A stretch of DNA of 34,566 nt from a virus. A program made the translations under genes and the position numbers. The notes beneath the pieces were generated by a model. It was given only the letters and a program-made list of their open reading frames with translations. It was not told where the DNA came from and ran no database searches. Positions 1 through 6,677 of the stretch are shown here, piece after piece (within the stretch, counting starts at the first letter, position 1; each line of letters opens with the position of its first letter). The DNA lies in IMG/VR virus record IMGVR_UViG_3300036863_000061, positions 1-34,566 of that record; one strand, written 5' to 3'.

Positions 1-44
1 CCGTTCGGGGGTCGTGATCGTCGGGAAAAATCGATCTTCGTCCA

Positions 45-80
45 TCACTCTCTGTGATCTTCGTTTTGTCACTCTCTGTG
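45..80. repeat. 12-bp direct repeat near the left edge
   Basis: The sequence TCACTCTCTGTG occurs at 45-56 and again at 69-80, exactly 24 bp apart. It lies in the 97 bp downstream of the HNH gene, where I see no gene. Two-helix-turn spacing can mark a protein-binding site, and HNH genes often sit beside phage packaging ends, but nothing else here identifies a cos site. Function unknown. Confidence 0.35.
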
Positions 81-97
81 TTGATAACCGTGTGTGG

Positions 98-385
98 TCA
101 CCATTGGGTGAGTGGTGTAGGTGCGGGATCCGGTCCATAGGTGGTGGTGTGGGCTCCGCCTGATCCGGCTTTCTTATTGCATGGTCCGCATGCGGCGATG
201 ATGTGCGTTGGGTCGTCGCCGTAGATGGTGCGGTCTTGGATGTGGTGTGCGTTGGTGGCGATGGTGGTGCAGCCGGCGAATCGTAGTCGGCAGCGGTAGC
301 CGTCCCGTTCTAGGACGTGGGCTCGTACTTTGCGCCATGCTCGGGTGCTGCCGTTGGGCCACGTCTTGGTGTGGGCGTTGCTCAT
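98..385 (-). CDS. HNH endonuclease
   Basis: This 95-residue protein is a compact HNH nuclease. It begins with the SNAHTKTWPNGSTRAW segment, followed by the usual VLERDGYRC strand. Paired cysteines follow (the C of DGYRC and a second C seven residues on, then a CGPC pair), likely holding a structural zinc. They bracket the catalytic AHHI and the later Asn/Lys of CNKK. HNH proteins of this size are commonly encoded beside the terminase in HK97-type phages and assist DNA packaging or cleavage at the genome ends. I chose ATG 385 over an upstream start at 421 because it forms an ATGA overlap with the small membrane gene. Last gene of the leftward operon. Confidence 0.85.
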   Translation of the reverse strand: MSNAHTKTWPNGSTRAWRKVRAHVLERDGYRCRLRFAGCTTIATNAHHIQDRTIYGDDPTHIIAACGPCNKKAGSGGAHTTTYGPDPAPTPLTQW

Positions 386-528
386 GTGAGGTGGGGTAGT
401 AGGGCGTAGGTGAACAGCCACAGTGCCAGCCCCAGCCAGCCGAGTGATACGCGTGGTGGGCTGACGCCGAGGGCGGCGAGGGTGAGCAGGATGACGGCGA
501 TGATGTAGAGCAGCAGGCTGATGGTCAT
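382..528 (-). CDS. Small two-pass membrane protein
   Basis: A 48-residue protein almost entirely hydrophobic, with two predicted membrane segments (about residues 3-20 and 28-45) joined by a short turn (SPPRVS). It overlaps the gene before it (stop at 525-527) and the HNH gene after it (ATG at 385) by ATGA junctions, the pattern seen throughout this operon, which is the main evidence that it is translated. The size and hairpin topology would fit a small holin or membrane effector, but it lies far from the endolysin, so I leave the function open. Confidence 0.65.
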   Translation of the reverse strand: MTISLLLYIIAVILLTLAALGVSPPRVSLGWLGLALWLFTYALLPHLT

Positions 529-2009
529 GTGTCGATCATCCCGGTTGTCACGGTGGTGGTGTCCACAACGCCGCTAGACGTGCCCGTGTCGAGGTTGGTC
601 CCTGTGGTACCGGCGTCTGTTGTTGTGGCGGTGGCGGTGCTGTCGACGCCGCCGGTGCTGGTGCTGGCGTCGACGCCGACGAGGACGGGTACGAAGGGGC
701 TGCCCGGTTGGACGGGTGCGGCGGTCCATGCGGCCAGTGCGGCGGCGATGGTCAGCGCTACCGATCCTGGTGTGGCGGTGACGGGCCGGGCTGACCACGC
801 CGCGAGGGCGGGCGTCAGTGCCACGGTCGGTGTTGGGCTGACGGCCACTGCGGACCATGCGGCCGCGGCTGGGCTGAGTGTCCGCGTCACCTGGCCGGGG
901 GTGGGCGTGACCGCTACAGCGCTCCAGGATGCGCTGGCTGGGGTGAGGGTGACGAACCCTGCCAGTGACAGCGGAACGGCGGACCAGGACGCGCTGGCCG
1001 GGGTCAGGGTGCATGCTACTTGGCCGGGGGTTGGTGTGACTGCGGCTGCGGACCATGCGGCTGTGGCGGGGGTCAGCGTGAGCGCGACTTGGCCCGGGGT
1101 GGGGGTCACTGCTACGGCGGTCCATGCGGACGTTGCCGGGGTCAGCGTGAGGGACACTTGGCCCGGGGTGGGCGTGATAGCTATCGCGGACCATGCGGCG
1201 GTAGCCTCGAGCAACGTCACCGCGGCGGCGGCGGCCACGCCCGGCCACACGTAGCTGATCTTGTCGGCGCGCCGCATCGGCGACATGAAGCCGCCCGGGA
1301 TGGGGCCGGTGCCCGCGATCCTGGATCCGAGCCGCGGCACGAACGCCGAGCTGGACGCAGCACTGGCGGCCAGGATCTCCACCGCGACGATGGCCTGATT
1401 GTTGGCGGCGGTGTTAGTGAACCCGATGACCGTCGCACCGGGCGTGCCGGTGAGGCTGGTCGCCCGGAACGCGGCGTACTTGTGGCCCGCTCCCGTGTCC
1501 GACACCGACTGCCAGGAGGTGGTGATGCCATTCGGGCCGGTCAGCGCGCCGGATGCGGTCGAGTCCACCAGACCAGCGCAGGCCAGCGAACCGGCGGTCG
1601 TGGTGGTGATGGAGATGGTGTAGGCGGTGGTGCTGTTGACGACGGTGAACCCACCGAGGCAGCTCGCGGCCGGCTTTGCCCCGGTCAGCACCTTCACGCA
1701 GAGCGCGACCCCGATTCCGTCGGAGCCGGTGATGGTGGCAGTGACCGTCCGGGACGCTGGGGACGGCCCAGTGTCCATCACCCATATCTCAGTTTCGCCG
1801 GCGAAGTTGTTGGTGTTGGCGCGCTTCAGCAGCGTCCAGGTGGAGCCGAGCGAATCAGTGACCGGGACGGTCTGTACTGCTGTCCCGCCACCCCCGCAGG
1901 CAACCGCGACGAGTAGTGAGCCTGCCACCGGGGTGAACAGCGCCGTGGTGACGGTCGTCGTGCTGTTGGTTACGGCGGCCGGCGCTGACGCGTCCTCGAC
2001 GATCGCCAT
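525..2009 (-). CDS. Virion-like protein with eight tandem Trp-Ser-Ala repeats
   Basis: A 494-residue protein in two parts. Residues 1-250 form a Thr/Ser/Ala/Gly-rich beta-type domain. From about residue 265 to 435 there are eight copies of a repeat of the form LTPAxAAWSAxAVTPTPGQV. The tryptophans are spaced 23, 23, 23, 20, 23, 20 and 23 residues apart. The last 55 residues are Thr/Ser/Asp-rich. Similar LTPA-WSA repeats occur in tail or minor virion proteins of actinobacteriophages, so a tail-fibre or surface role is likely but inferred. A GTG at 2012 directly precedes the chosen ATG. It is 30 bp downstream of another virion-like gene and far from the main tail cluster. Confidence 0.7.
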   Translation of the reverse strand: MAIVEDASAPAAVTNSTTTVTTALFTPVAGSLLVAVACGGGGTAVQTVPVTDSLGSTWTLLKRANTNNFAGETEIWVMDTGPSPASRTVTATITGSDGIGVALCVKVLTGAKPAASCLGGFTVVNSTTAYTISITTTTAGSLACAGLVDSTASGALTGPNGITTSWQSVSDTGAGHKYAAFRATSLTGTPGATVIGFTNTAANNQAIVAVEILAASAASSSAFVPRLGSRIAGTGPIPGGFMSPMRRADKISYVWPGVAAAAAVTLLEATAAWSAIAITPTPGQVSLTLTPATSAWTAVAVTPTPGQVALTLTPATAAWSAAAVTPTPGQVACTLTPASASWSAVPLSLAGFVTLTPASASWSAVAVTPTPGQVTRTLSPAAAAWSAVAVSPTPTVALTPALAAWSARPVTATPGSVALTIAAALAAWTAAPVQPGSPFVPVLVGVDASTSTGGVDSTATATTTDAGTTGTNLDTGTSSGVVDTTTVTTGMIDT

Positions 2010-2041
2010 CACTCACCGCCTTCCCGCCGGGAGGGAAGCGG

Positions 2042-2614
2042 TCACATCTGGGTGACTTCTTCGACCGTCCAGCCGTGCAGGACGACGATGTTCGACGCCG
2101 ACGACGCCGAATAGGTCGCGCACACCGCCCATTCGACGGCGACCGTGTTGTCGATGTTGGTGGTCGCCAGCGCGATGCCGGGAATCGGAATCGACGTGAT
2201 CGCGGTCAGCGTCGTGCCGTACTGCAACCTGCCGTACGTGATGGACGTCATCGCGGCGGGATTCGCCGACGAGCGGATGTGAGTGATCGTGCGCAGATGC
2301 CATGGCAGTGTGACCGCCCCGGACGCTGTGGTTAGCGCAACGTTCACCGCGAGTGCCGTGTATGTCGTGGTGACGCCGGTGTACACGCCGAACACCAGCG
2401 TCGGTGTGCCCGTCGTCGAGAACGATCCGAAGGCCTCGGTGCGGATCGCCGTTCCGGCCTTTAGGTAGTTCACCGGGATGATGCACGGCTGCGCCGCAAA
2501 CGCGCCGTTGCCTGTCGCGCGAATCAGATCCTGCGGGCCGGTGAACGTGTTGATGCTGTTCGCCGCGAGCAGCGGGTCGTTGAGCTGGTTAACGTATGTC
2601 TGGCGAAGCGGCAC
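2042..2614 (-). CDS. Virion-like protein, function unknown
   Basis: 190 residues, low in charged residues and rich in Thr, Ala, Val and aromatic strands, as in beta-structured phage virion proteins. It begins MPLRQTYVNQL and contains runs such as TLVFGVYTG. No enzymatic motif, signal peptide or membrane helix is visible. Its neighbours on both sides are also virion-like, so I read 525-3041 as a small fibre or decoration cassette. An upstream AGAAGGGGG ribosome-binding site precedes ATG 2614. Confidence 0.6.
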   Translation of the reverse strand: MPLRQTYVNQLNDPLLAANSINTFTGPQDLIRATGNGAFAAQPCIIPVNYLKAGTAIRTEAFGSFSTTGTPTLVFGVYTGVTTTYTALAVNVALTTASGAVTLPWHLRTITHIRSSANPAAMTSITYGRLQYGTTLTAITSIPIPGIALATTNIDNTVAVEWAVCATYSASSASNIVVLHGWTVEEVTQM

Positions 2615-2627
2615 GACGATCCCCCTT

Positions 2628-3041
2628 CTAGGTGAGTCGGGCGAAGTCGTTGACGGTGACGACCAGGCCGCCGTCGAGTGGCACCGGGAACCCCGTCGTA
2701 TGGCACGAGATCAGTTCGCGTGTCGCGTCCGTACCGCTGCCTTCGTGGTAGAAGATCAGGCCCACCGCGGTCACCCCAGCGGCGATGGCGAATGTCAGGT
2801 TGGCGCAGTCGATGTTGAGCCGGTCGTTGGTGTCGTCCTCGGTGTAGGTGACCGAGGCCGGGGTGAGCCGTTCCGTGTGGATGGACACGCCGGTGACGGC
2901 GTCGAGGTCGGCGACGGTGTTCAGGTCGGGGTCGTTGGTGCCGGTGACGGTGCCGATGAACAGGGTCGCCCGCCAGGAGATCGCGGTGGCGTTCTGGTTG
3001 GCCAGCCGGAGCTTGCCCCGGTTGTAGATGAGCTCGGCCAC
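2628..3041 (-). CDS. Phage virion structural protein (small tail/head protein family)
   Basis: 137 residues. The start MAELIYNRGKLRLANQN, the central DDTNDRLNIDCANLTF and the ending FPVPLDGGLVVTVND match the pattern of a widespread phage structural protein (MAxLLYNRGK... through ...FPVTxxGG) often found in tail or decoration modules. That recognition is from memory of the family, not a search. It heads the three-gene virion-like cassette. The 63 bp upstream, before the 3105-3284 gene, hold no gene that I can see. Confidence 0.65.
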   Translation of the reverse strand: MAELIYNRGKLRLANQNATAISWRATLFIGTVTGTNDPDLNTVADLDAVTGVSIHTERLTPASVTYTEDDTNDRLNIDCANLTFAIAAGVTAVGLIFYHEGSGTDATRELISCHTTGFPVPLDGGLVVTVNDFARLT

Positions 3042-3104
3042 GGCCGTCCCTTCCCGCGTTGTTGCCGCTAAGGGTAGATGCTGTCAGCCTGGTTTTCGGT
3101 CAGG

Positions 3105-3284
3105 TCAGGTCACCAGTCGTTCGATCAGGGCCCACACGCCGGCTGCGGGTAGCGCCAGCAGCACCAAGGCGGTGAGTGGGCAGCCGGCGGGTTTCTTGCC
3201 GCTGTCGGCGGCGCGGTGGGTTTTCGGGATCTTGCCTGCGCCTTGCCGGTATCGGCGCAGGTCCCGACGCCCTTCACCGGTCAT
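3105..3284 (-). CDS. Small membrane-anchored protein
   Basis: 59 residues: a basic N-terminal half (GRRDLRRYRQ, GKIPKTHR) followed by one hydrophobic segment near residues 36-54. The start is at an ATGA overlap with the preceding gene (stop 3281-3283). I do not recognise a family. It would be a one-pass inner-membrane protein with a basic cytoplasmic tail. Confidence 0.55.
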   Translation of the reverse strand: MTGEGRRDLRRYRQGAGKIPKTHRAADSGKKPAGCPLTALVLLALPAAGVWALIERLVT

Positions 3285-3475
3285 CGGGTCACCTCGGGCC
3301 AGCCGGTGCCGGTGGGGCGTGCGCCGGGGTACCGCTTCGGCATCAACGCGACGGCGGCGCGGCGGGTGCGGGGTTTGGGTGGTGGCAGCAGCGGCGCCCA
3401 CCGTTCGCGGATGAGGTCGTCGAGGAGCCGTTCCCGGGCGGTGCGGTCGACGGTGGTGGTCCGGTGCCGGGTCAC
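3281..3475 (-). CDS. Small basic protein of unknown function
   Basis: 64 residues beginning TRHRTTTVDRTARERLLDDL. It carries a short helical stretch, a proline-rich PLLPPPKPRTRR segment and a basic tail. The start is GTG 3475, which overlaps the stop of the zinc-repeat gene (3472-3474) as GTGA. No recognisable domain; size and charge would suit a nucleic-acid-binding or adaptor protein, but that is a guess. Confidence 0.5.
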   Translation of the reverse strand: MTRHRTTTVDRTARERLLDDLIRERWAPLLPPPKPRTRRAAVALMPKRYPGARPTGTGWPEVTR

Positions 3476-3720
3476 GATGCCGCCCGCCGCCGCGCGTGGT
3501 ACTCGCGCATGTACGCCAGGTGCGACTCGCGGCACGGGTCGCAGAAGCAGCCGTAGTTGTTGTAGCCGCCGCGAGTCCCGTGCGGGATCTGCGCGGCCGG
3601 GTCATGTGCGCGACGAATGCGAGCGCCGCGCCTGTACGCGTTGTGCGCTGTCCGGCATTCGTCACAGCGACAGCGGTGGTAGTTGTAGCCGTTCAACGTG
3701 CCGTGGCTGAAGGCACTCAC
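3472..3720 (-). CDS. Protein with two HGT-CxC-C zinc-binding-like repeats
   Basis: 82 residues made of two copies of one motif: HGTLNGYNYHRCRCDECRTAH and HGTRGGYNNYGCFCDPCRESH-type sequence about 37 residues apart. Each copy has a conserved His-Gly-Thr, Gly-Tyr and a CxCxxC triad followed by a helix ending in Tyr/Arg. The motif is frequent in small proteins of actinobacteria and their phages and probably binds one metal ion per repeat, with Cys3 plus His as plausible ligands. Its function is not established to my knowledge. The start is GTG 3720, overlapping the stop of the replication gene. Confidence 0.65.
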   Translation of the reverse strand: MSAFSHGTLNGYNYHRCRCDECRTAHNAYRRGARIRRAHDPAAQIPHGTRGGYNNYGCFCDPCRESHLAYMREYHARRRAAS

Positions 3721-4424
3721 GTGGTCTCCTGGTCGGCGAGTTGTTCGGATCGGCACAGCGCGCAGTTGTGCGCGGGCTGGCCGCGGTGCTGGCGGCAGCG
3801 CGGTGCGGCGCGTTCACGAGCGGCGGCGGCGGCGTCCCAGCGGTCCCGGGCTCGGCGGGCGTCGGCGCAGCGGCCGCAGTCCGGCGGGTTGGGGTCGTCG
3901 AGGTGTTCGGGGCATTGGGGGGGCGGCCGTTCGCGCGCGCGTGCGTGAGTTGAGCTCCTAGAACTACCCCCCCTTAAAGACACAGACTCAGACACAGACA
4001 CAGAGCCGTTGGGACTCCCCCGGGAGTCCCGGTCCTGTCCCCACCTGTGTCCCGTGGGGACAGATTGTGGATTGGCCTGCTGATTCGTGTTCCCTCGTCC
4101 TTCCGCGCGTTGACGCCGCTTCTTTTCCCGCTCGTGCCTTCTGTCGTCCTCGATGCGCTCTCGTGTCAGGTTCCTTTCCCCCCACTGGTGGAATTGGAAG
4201 CCGCCGCGGACTCGTCGCCACAACCTGCGACGCACCAGCTCTCCTGACGCCTCGTCTGGCACCTTGGACAGTCGGACGAGCGCGCCGTCTGGGACGAAGC
4301 CGTCGAGCAGCTTCGCCGTCGAGTACGAGCCGGCCCGAGTCCACAGCGCTGTGGCTGCGTCGCTCAAGTCGATGGTCTTGGGGTGGTCGTAGAAGTCGGG
4401 GTCGACTTGGAACCTGATCGGCAT
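3717..4424 (-). CDS. Replication-initiator-like protein
   Basis: 235 residues. The N-terminal half (MPIRFQVDPDFYDHPKTIDL, followed by ATALWTRAGSYSTAKLLDGFVP) resembles the winged-helix N-terminal domains of phage replisome-organiser proteins found in many actinophages. The middle (about residues 85-165) is charged and then low-complexity (SVSVSESVS). The C-terminal 65 residues have several Cys/His pairs (CPEHLDD, CGRC, CRQH, CALC) that could bind zinc. No helicase, primase or polymerase gene is visible in the window, so it would have to recruit host replication proteins. The gene also contains origin-like DNA. Starts at ATG 4424, 6 bp from the preceding gene. Confidence 0.6.
   Translation of the reverse strand: MPIRFQVDPDFYDHPKTIDLSDAATALWTRAGSYSTAKLLDGFVPDGALVRLSKVPDEASGELVRRRLWRRVRGGFQFHQWGERNLTRERIEDDRRHEREKKRRQRAEGRGNTNQQANPQSVPTGHRWGQDRDSRGSPNGSVSVSESVSLRGGSSRSSTHARARERPPPQCPEHLDDPNPPDCGRCADARRARDRWDAAAAARERAAPRCRQHRGQPAHNCALCRSEQLADQETT
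3979..4062. other. Candidate replication origin inside the initiator gene
   Basis: The + strand shows a run of CAGACA-type hexamers (3979-4005). It is followed by two inverted repeats: GGGACTCCC (4011-4019) with GGGAGTCCC (4022-4030), and TGTCCCCAC (4036-4044) with GTGGGGACA (4054-4062). Both arms are perfect 9-mers. They fall in the low-complexity linker of the initiator-like protein, where amino-acid sequence is least constrained. Lambdoid phages place their origin in the same way inside gene O. The assignment is inference. Confidence 0.35.
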
Positions 4425-4430
4425 GCGCGT

Positions 4431-4598
4431 CTAGCCCTTCTCGCCGGCGCGGCGGCGGTGTTCGGCCTGTTCCGGAACATCCGGCATGGCATGCCGCGGG
4501 TCGTCGGGCCGGCCGAGCAGGTGGCAGGCGGCGCACACCCGGCGGCCGCGGTGGTCGGCTGGCAGGTTCGGGTCGGCGACGAACGGGTGCGGCGTCAT
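4431..4598 (-). CDS. Small CxxC protein
   Basis: 55 residues, starting MTPHPFVADPNLPADHRGRR and continuing with VCAACHLLGR. The CAAC with nearby His residues resembles one half of a zinc knuckle. Its start overlaps the stop of the cytosine methyltransferase gene (ATGA at 4595-4598). Many actinophage early operons carry such short CxxC proteins; no function is known to me. Confidence 0.55.
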   Translation of the reverse strand: MTPHPFVADPNLPADHRGRRVCAACHLLGRPDDPRHAMPDVPEQAEHRRRAGEKG

Positions 4599-5305
4599 GC
4601 GGCCACCGCCCGCAGATGCGCCATCAGCTGCTCGCCCAGCAGGTACGTGTACGCCGGTGGGATGGCCTGCGACAGCTCGTCGCTGCTCATCCAGTCGATG
4701 CCCATGGCGCGGCATCGCAGCTCGAACTCTCCGGCGTAGTTCAGGTGGCCGTGCACGCCGACGACGGTCGCGGGCGTCTTCTGCCGGCTGTCCAGCGACC
4801 GGAACCTCGGACGTTGCAGGCCATGCGCGCACGGTGGGGATATGAGTGCGATGTTGGATGCGAACCAGCGGTGGCGGCGCACGTCCAGGCCGAAACTCGA
4901 GCCGCAGAGCCGCACCCGGTAGACGGCTGGGCCGAAGTCTGCAGTCCCGACGTTCTCGACGATGTACGGCAGGCCTGAGGCGGCGAGGCGGTCGATAGTG
5001 GCGGCGAGCATCCACCCGGTTCCCTTCGGCCTAGCGGCTTTGCGGTTACGGCCGCTCACTGTTGAGTGGTCGTGGCAGGGTGGGCTGGCGTGGATGGCAG
5101 AGAACTCCGAGAACAGGTGGCCGGATGGTGTTGCGCCGTTGACGAGCAGGCGCAGGAAGTAGAAGGCGTCCATCTGAACGAAGTGGAACGGGTAACGCGG
5201 CTGCGGTTCGATGTCCACGCCCACGACGTCGAAGCCCGCCTGGCGGTATCCAGCGGCGGCGCCACCGGCCCCTGCGAAGAGGTCGAGCAGTAGGGGCCGC
5301 ATCAT
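4595..5305 (-). CDS. DNA (cytosine-5-)-methyltransferase
   Basis: 236 residues, a short C5 methyltransferase that would transfer a methyl group from S-adenosylmethionine to cytosine in DNA. The SAM-binding motif is LLDLFAGAGGAAAGY at residues 6-20. The catalytic Cys is C77 in ASPPC, motif VI is VENV (116-119), and an RRHRWF segment (143-148) corresponds to motif VIII. The region for target recognition is short, about 50 residues, as in other compact phage enzymes. No matching restriction enzyme is adjacent, so it probably protects phage DNA from host restriction. The start (ATG 5305, with a second ATG at 5302) overlaps the upstream stop. Confidence 0.88.
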   Translation of the reverse strand: MMRPLLLDLFAGAGGAAAGYRQAGFDVVGVDIEPQPRYPFHFVQMDAFYFLRLLVNGATPSGHLFSEFSAIHASPPCHDHSTVSGRNRKAARPKGTGWMLAATIDRLAASGLPYIVENVGTADFGPAVYRVRLCGSSFGLDVRRHRWFASNIALISPPCAHGLQRPRFRSLDSRQKTPATVVGVHGHLNYAGEFELRCRAMGIDWMSSDELSQAIPPAYTYLLGEQLMAHLRAVAA

Positions 5306-5520
5306 TCCACTCCCGCCTCGACCCAGGCGCAGATCTGCTCGCCGGTTGGCTCCACCCAGTAGGTGACACCGTGCGGGCAGCGGAACGGGTCGACGGTGTA
5401 CCGACCGTGGACGATCGGCGGGGCCGTGGAGACGGTGACCTCGGTGCCCATCAAGGCCATGTAGTCGATGAGCAGTTGCGCGCACAGGGGCCGGCCGTGC
5501 GGCGTCGTCGGGCAGGTCAC
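5302..5520 (-). CDS. Small early protein, function unknown
   Basis: 72 residues with a VTVSTAPPIVHGRYTVDPFRC core, then CPHGVTYWVEPTGEQICAW. The paired Cys and His could bind a metal, but the pattern matches no family I know. GTG 5520 is coupled to the stop of the preceding coiled-coil gene by a GTGA overlap, and its own stop couples to the methyltransferase. Confidence 0.55.
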   Translation of the reverse strand: MTCPTTPHGRPLCAQLLIDYMALMGTEVTVSTAPPIVHGRYTVDPFRCPHGVTYWVEPTGEQICAWVEAGVE

Positions 5521-5921
5521 GGCGCCACCTCGGGGTCGGGGCAGTGGATGTGCTGATACAGGTCGGCGCCGAGATATTCATAGGCTTCGCTGCGGCGGAT
5601 GATGCGGCCGCATCCCTCGCACGGATAGTTGGCGTCCCGGGCGACGATCCACGGCCGTGCGCGCAACTGTTCGATCTCTTGCCGGGCGCTGGCCAACTCG
5701 GCGCGGATGAGCTCATGTTCGCGCAGCTTCTTGGCGAGCGCGGCGTGGAGACCGAGCACCTCAAGGCTCTCGCTATGGCGCAAAACCCTGACTTCTTCGA
5801 GGGCCTCGTCGCGTTCCTGTTCGGCGCGGCGCAGCGCGGCCGCCGTGGACTCGCCACCCGGCAGGTCGAAGCTGATCCCCGAGACCTGCTGATTCTCGGG
5901 GCCCCGCGGTGCCCAACCCAT
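5517..5921 (-). CDS. Coiled-coil protein with C-terminal zinc-ribbon-like end
   Basis: 134 residues. Residues 25-90 are heptad-like and strongly charged (RRAEQERDEALEEVRVLRHS and onward through AELASARQEIEQLRAR), predicting one long coiled coil. The last 40 residues contain CEGCGR and a downstream HIHC, a plausible single zinc site. The start is ATG 5921, with a 1-bp TGATG overlap with the preceding stop. The architecture suggests a dimeric adaptor; no function can be assigned. Confidence 0.6.
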   Translation of the reverse strand: MGWAPRGPENQQVSGISFDLPGGESTAAALRRAEQERDEALEEVRVLRHSESLEVLGLHAALAKKLREHELIRAELASARQEIEQLRARPWIVARDANYPCEGCGRIIRRSEAYEYLGADLYQHIHCPDPEVAP

Positions 5922-6172
5922 CACGACCGCCCCGGGATGCACGGCTCGGACGGGCGCAGCGTCGCCCGCAACTCCAGGCACAGGTTGACCAGTTCGGTGT
6001 TGCGGTCCTCCGGGTACAGCAGCGACTGCGCGGTGAGGGTGTAGTCGATGAGCCGGTGGGCGTGCCGCAGTCGGGCCTGCTGCTCGAGGTGGGTGGCTTC
6101 GTCGGTGTCGACGATGTCCGGGGGTGGCACGGTGTGCTCGACCGCGACCGGCACCCGGCGGAAGATCGTCAC
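5921..6172 (-). CDS. Small early protein, function unknown
   Basis: 83 residues, mostly helical (residues 28-75: leucine- and arginine-rich, including RLRHAHRLIDYTL and LVNLCLELRATLRP). The start is GTG 6172, overlapping the upstream stop. No motif recognised. It lies between a membrane protein and a coiled-coil protein in the early operon. Confidence 0.55.
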   Translation of the reverse strand: MTIFRRVPVAVEHTVPPPDIVDTDEATHLEQQARLRHAHRLIDYTLTAQSLLYPEDRNTELVNLCLELRATLRPSEPCIPGRS

Positions 6173-6495
6173 GACGCGCCCGCCTTCTTGTCGTCCTTCT
6201 TCGCGGACGTCCCGGTCGCCAGCGCGCCACACAACAGCCAGGCGACCAGCCCCGCCCACCAGTAGCCGAGCGTCGGCACGCGCGGCAGCCATTCGGCGTG
6301 GATCACGCCGACGGCCAGCATGAACATCCACGCCCGCAGCGCCCACAACCCGGCGGCGAGGATCAGGAACGCCGTGCAGCCACCGACCGCCTTGCGGATC
6401 TTGTCGCGGCGCTGCCGACGGGTCTGGTCGCGGCGTACCACGTCAGCGAGCGTTCTCATGAACTGCTGTCGGTCGCCGGTGATCACGTTCGTCAT
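6169..6495 (-). CDS. Two-pass membrane protein
   Basis: 108 residues. The N-terminal 36 residues are basic and cytoplasmic in character (RRDQTRRQRRDKIRK). Two hydrophobic segments follow, about residues 38-64 and 74-94, and the tail is lysine-rich (KKDDKKAG). The ATG at 6495 overlaps the preceding stop. Function is unknown; membrane proteins in phage early operons may act on the host envelope or exclude other phages, but the sequence does not say which. Confidence 0.6.
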   Translation of the reverse strand: MTNVITGDRQQFMRTLADVVRRDQTRRQRRDKIRKAVGGCTAFLILAAGLWALRAWMFMLAVGVIHAEWLPRVPTLGYWWAGLVAWLLCGALATGTSAKKDDKKAGAS

Positions 6496-6677
6496 GGTGT
6501 GGCTCCTGTCGGGGTGGCTTCGGTGAATCCCTCGCACTTGCACCACGCCGCGCCGGTGCACACCCCGCGCCGGCCGTTCGTGGTCAGCGTGTGCACAGGT
6601 GACAGGTGGCGGCAGGTACAGCGCAGTGGCAGGACCGGGAGCTGCCCGGTCGCGGCGGACGGGTCGCGGCGGCTCAC
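6492..6677 (-). CDS. Small cysteine-containing protein
   Basis: 61 residues with CTCRHLSPVHTL and, later, GVCTGAAWCKCEGF. The C-x-C pairs and His residues could form one zinc site. The start is GTG 6677, a GTGA overlap with the recT stop. Similar short CxC proteins recur in actinophage recombination operons; the role is unknown. Confidence 0.5.
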   Translation of the reverse strand: MSRRDPSAATGQLPVLPLRCTCRHLSPVHTLTTNGRRGVCTGAAWCKCEGFTEATPTGATP

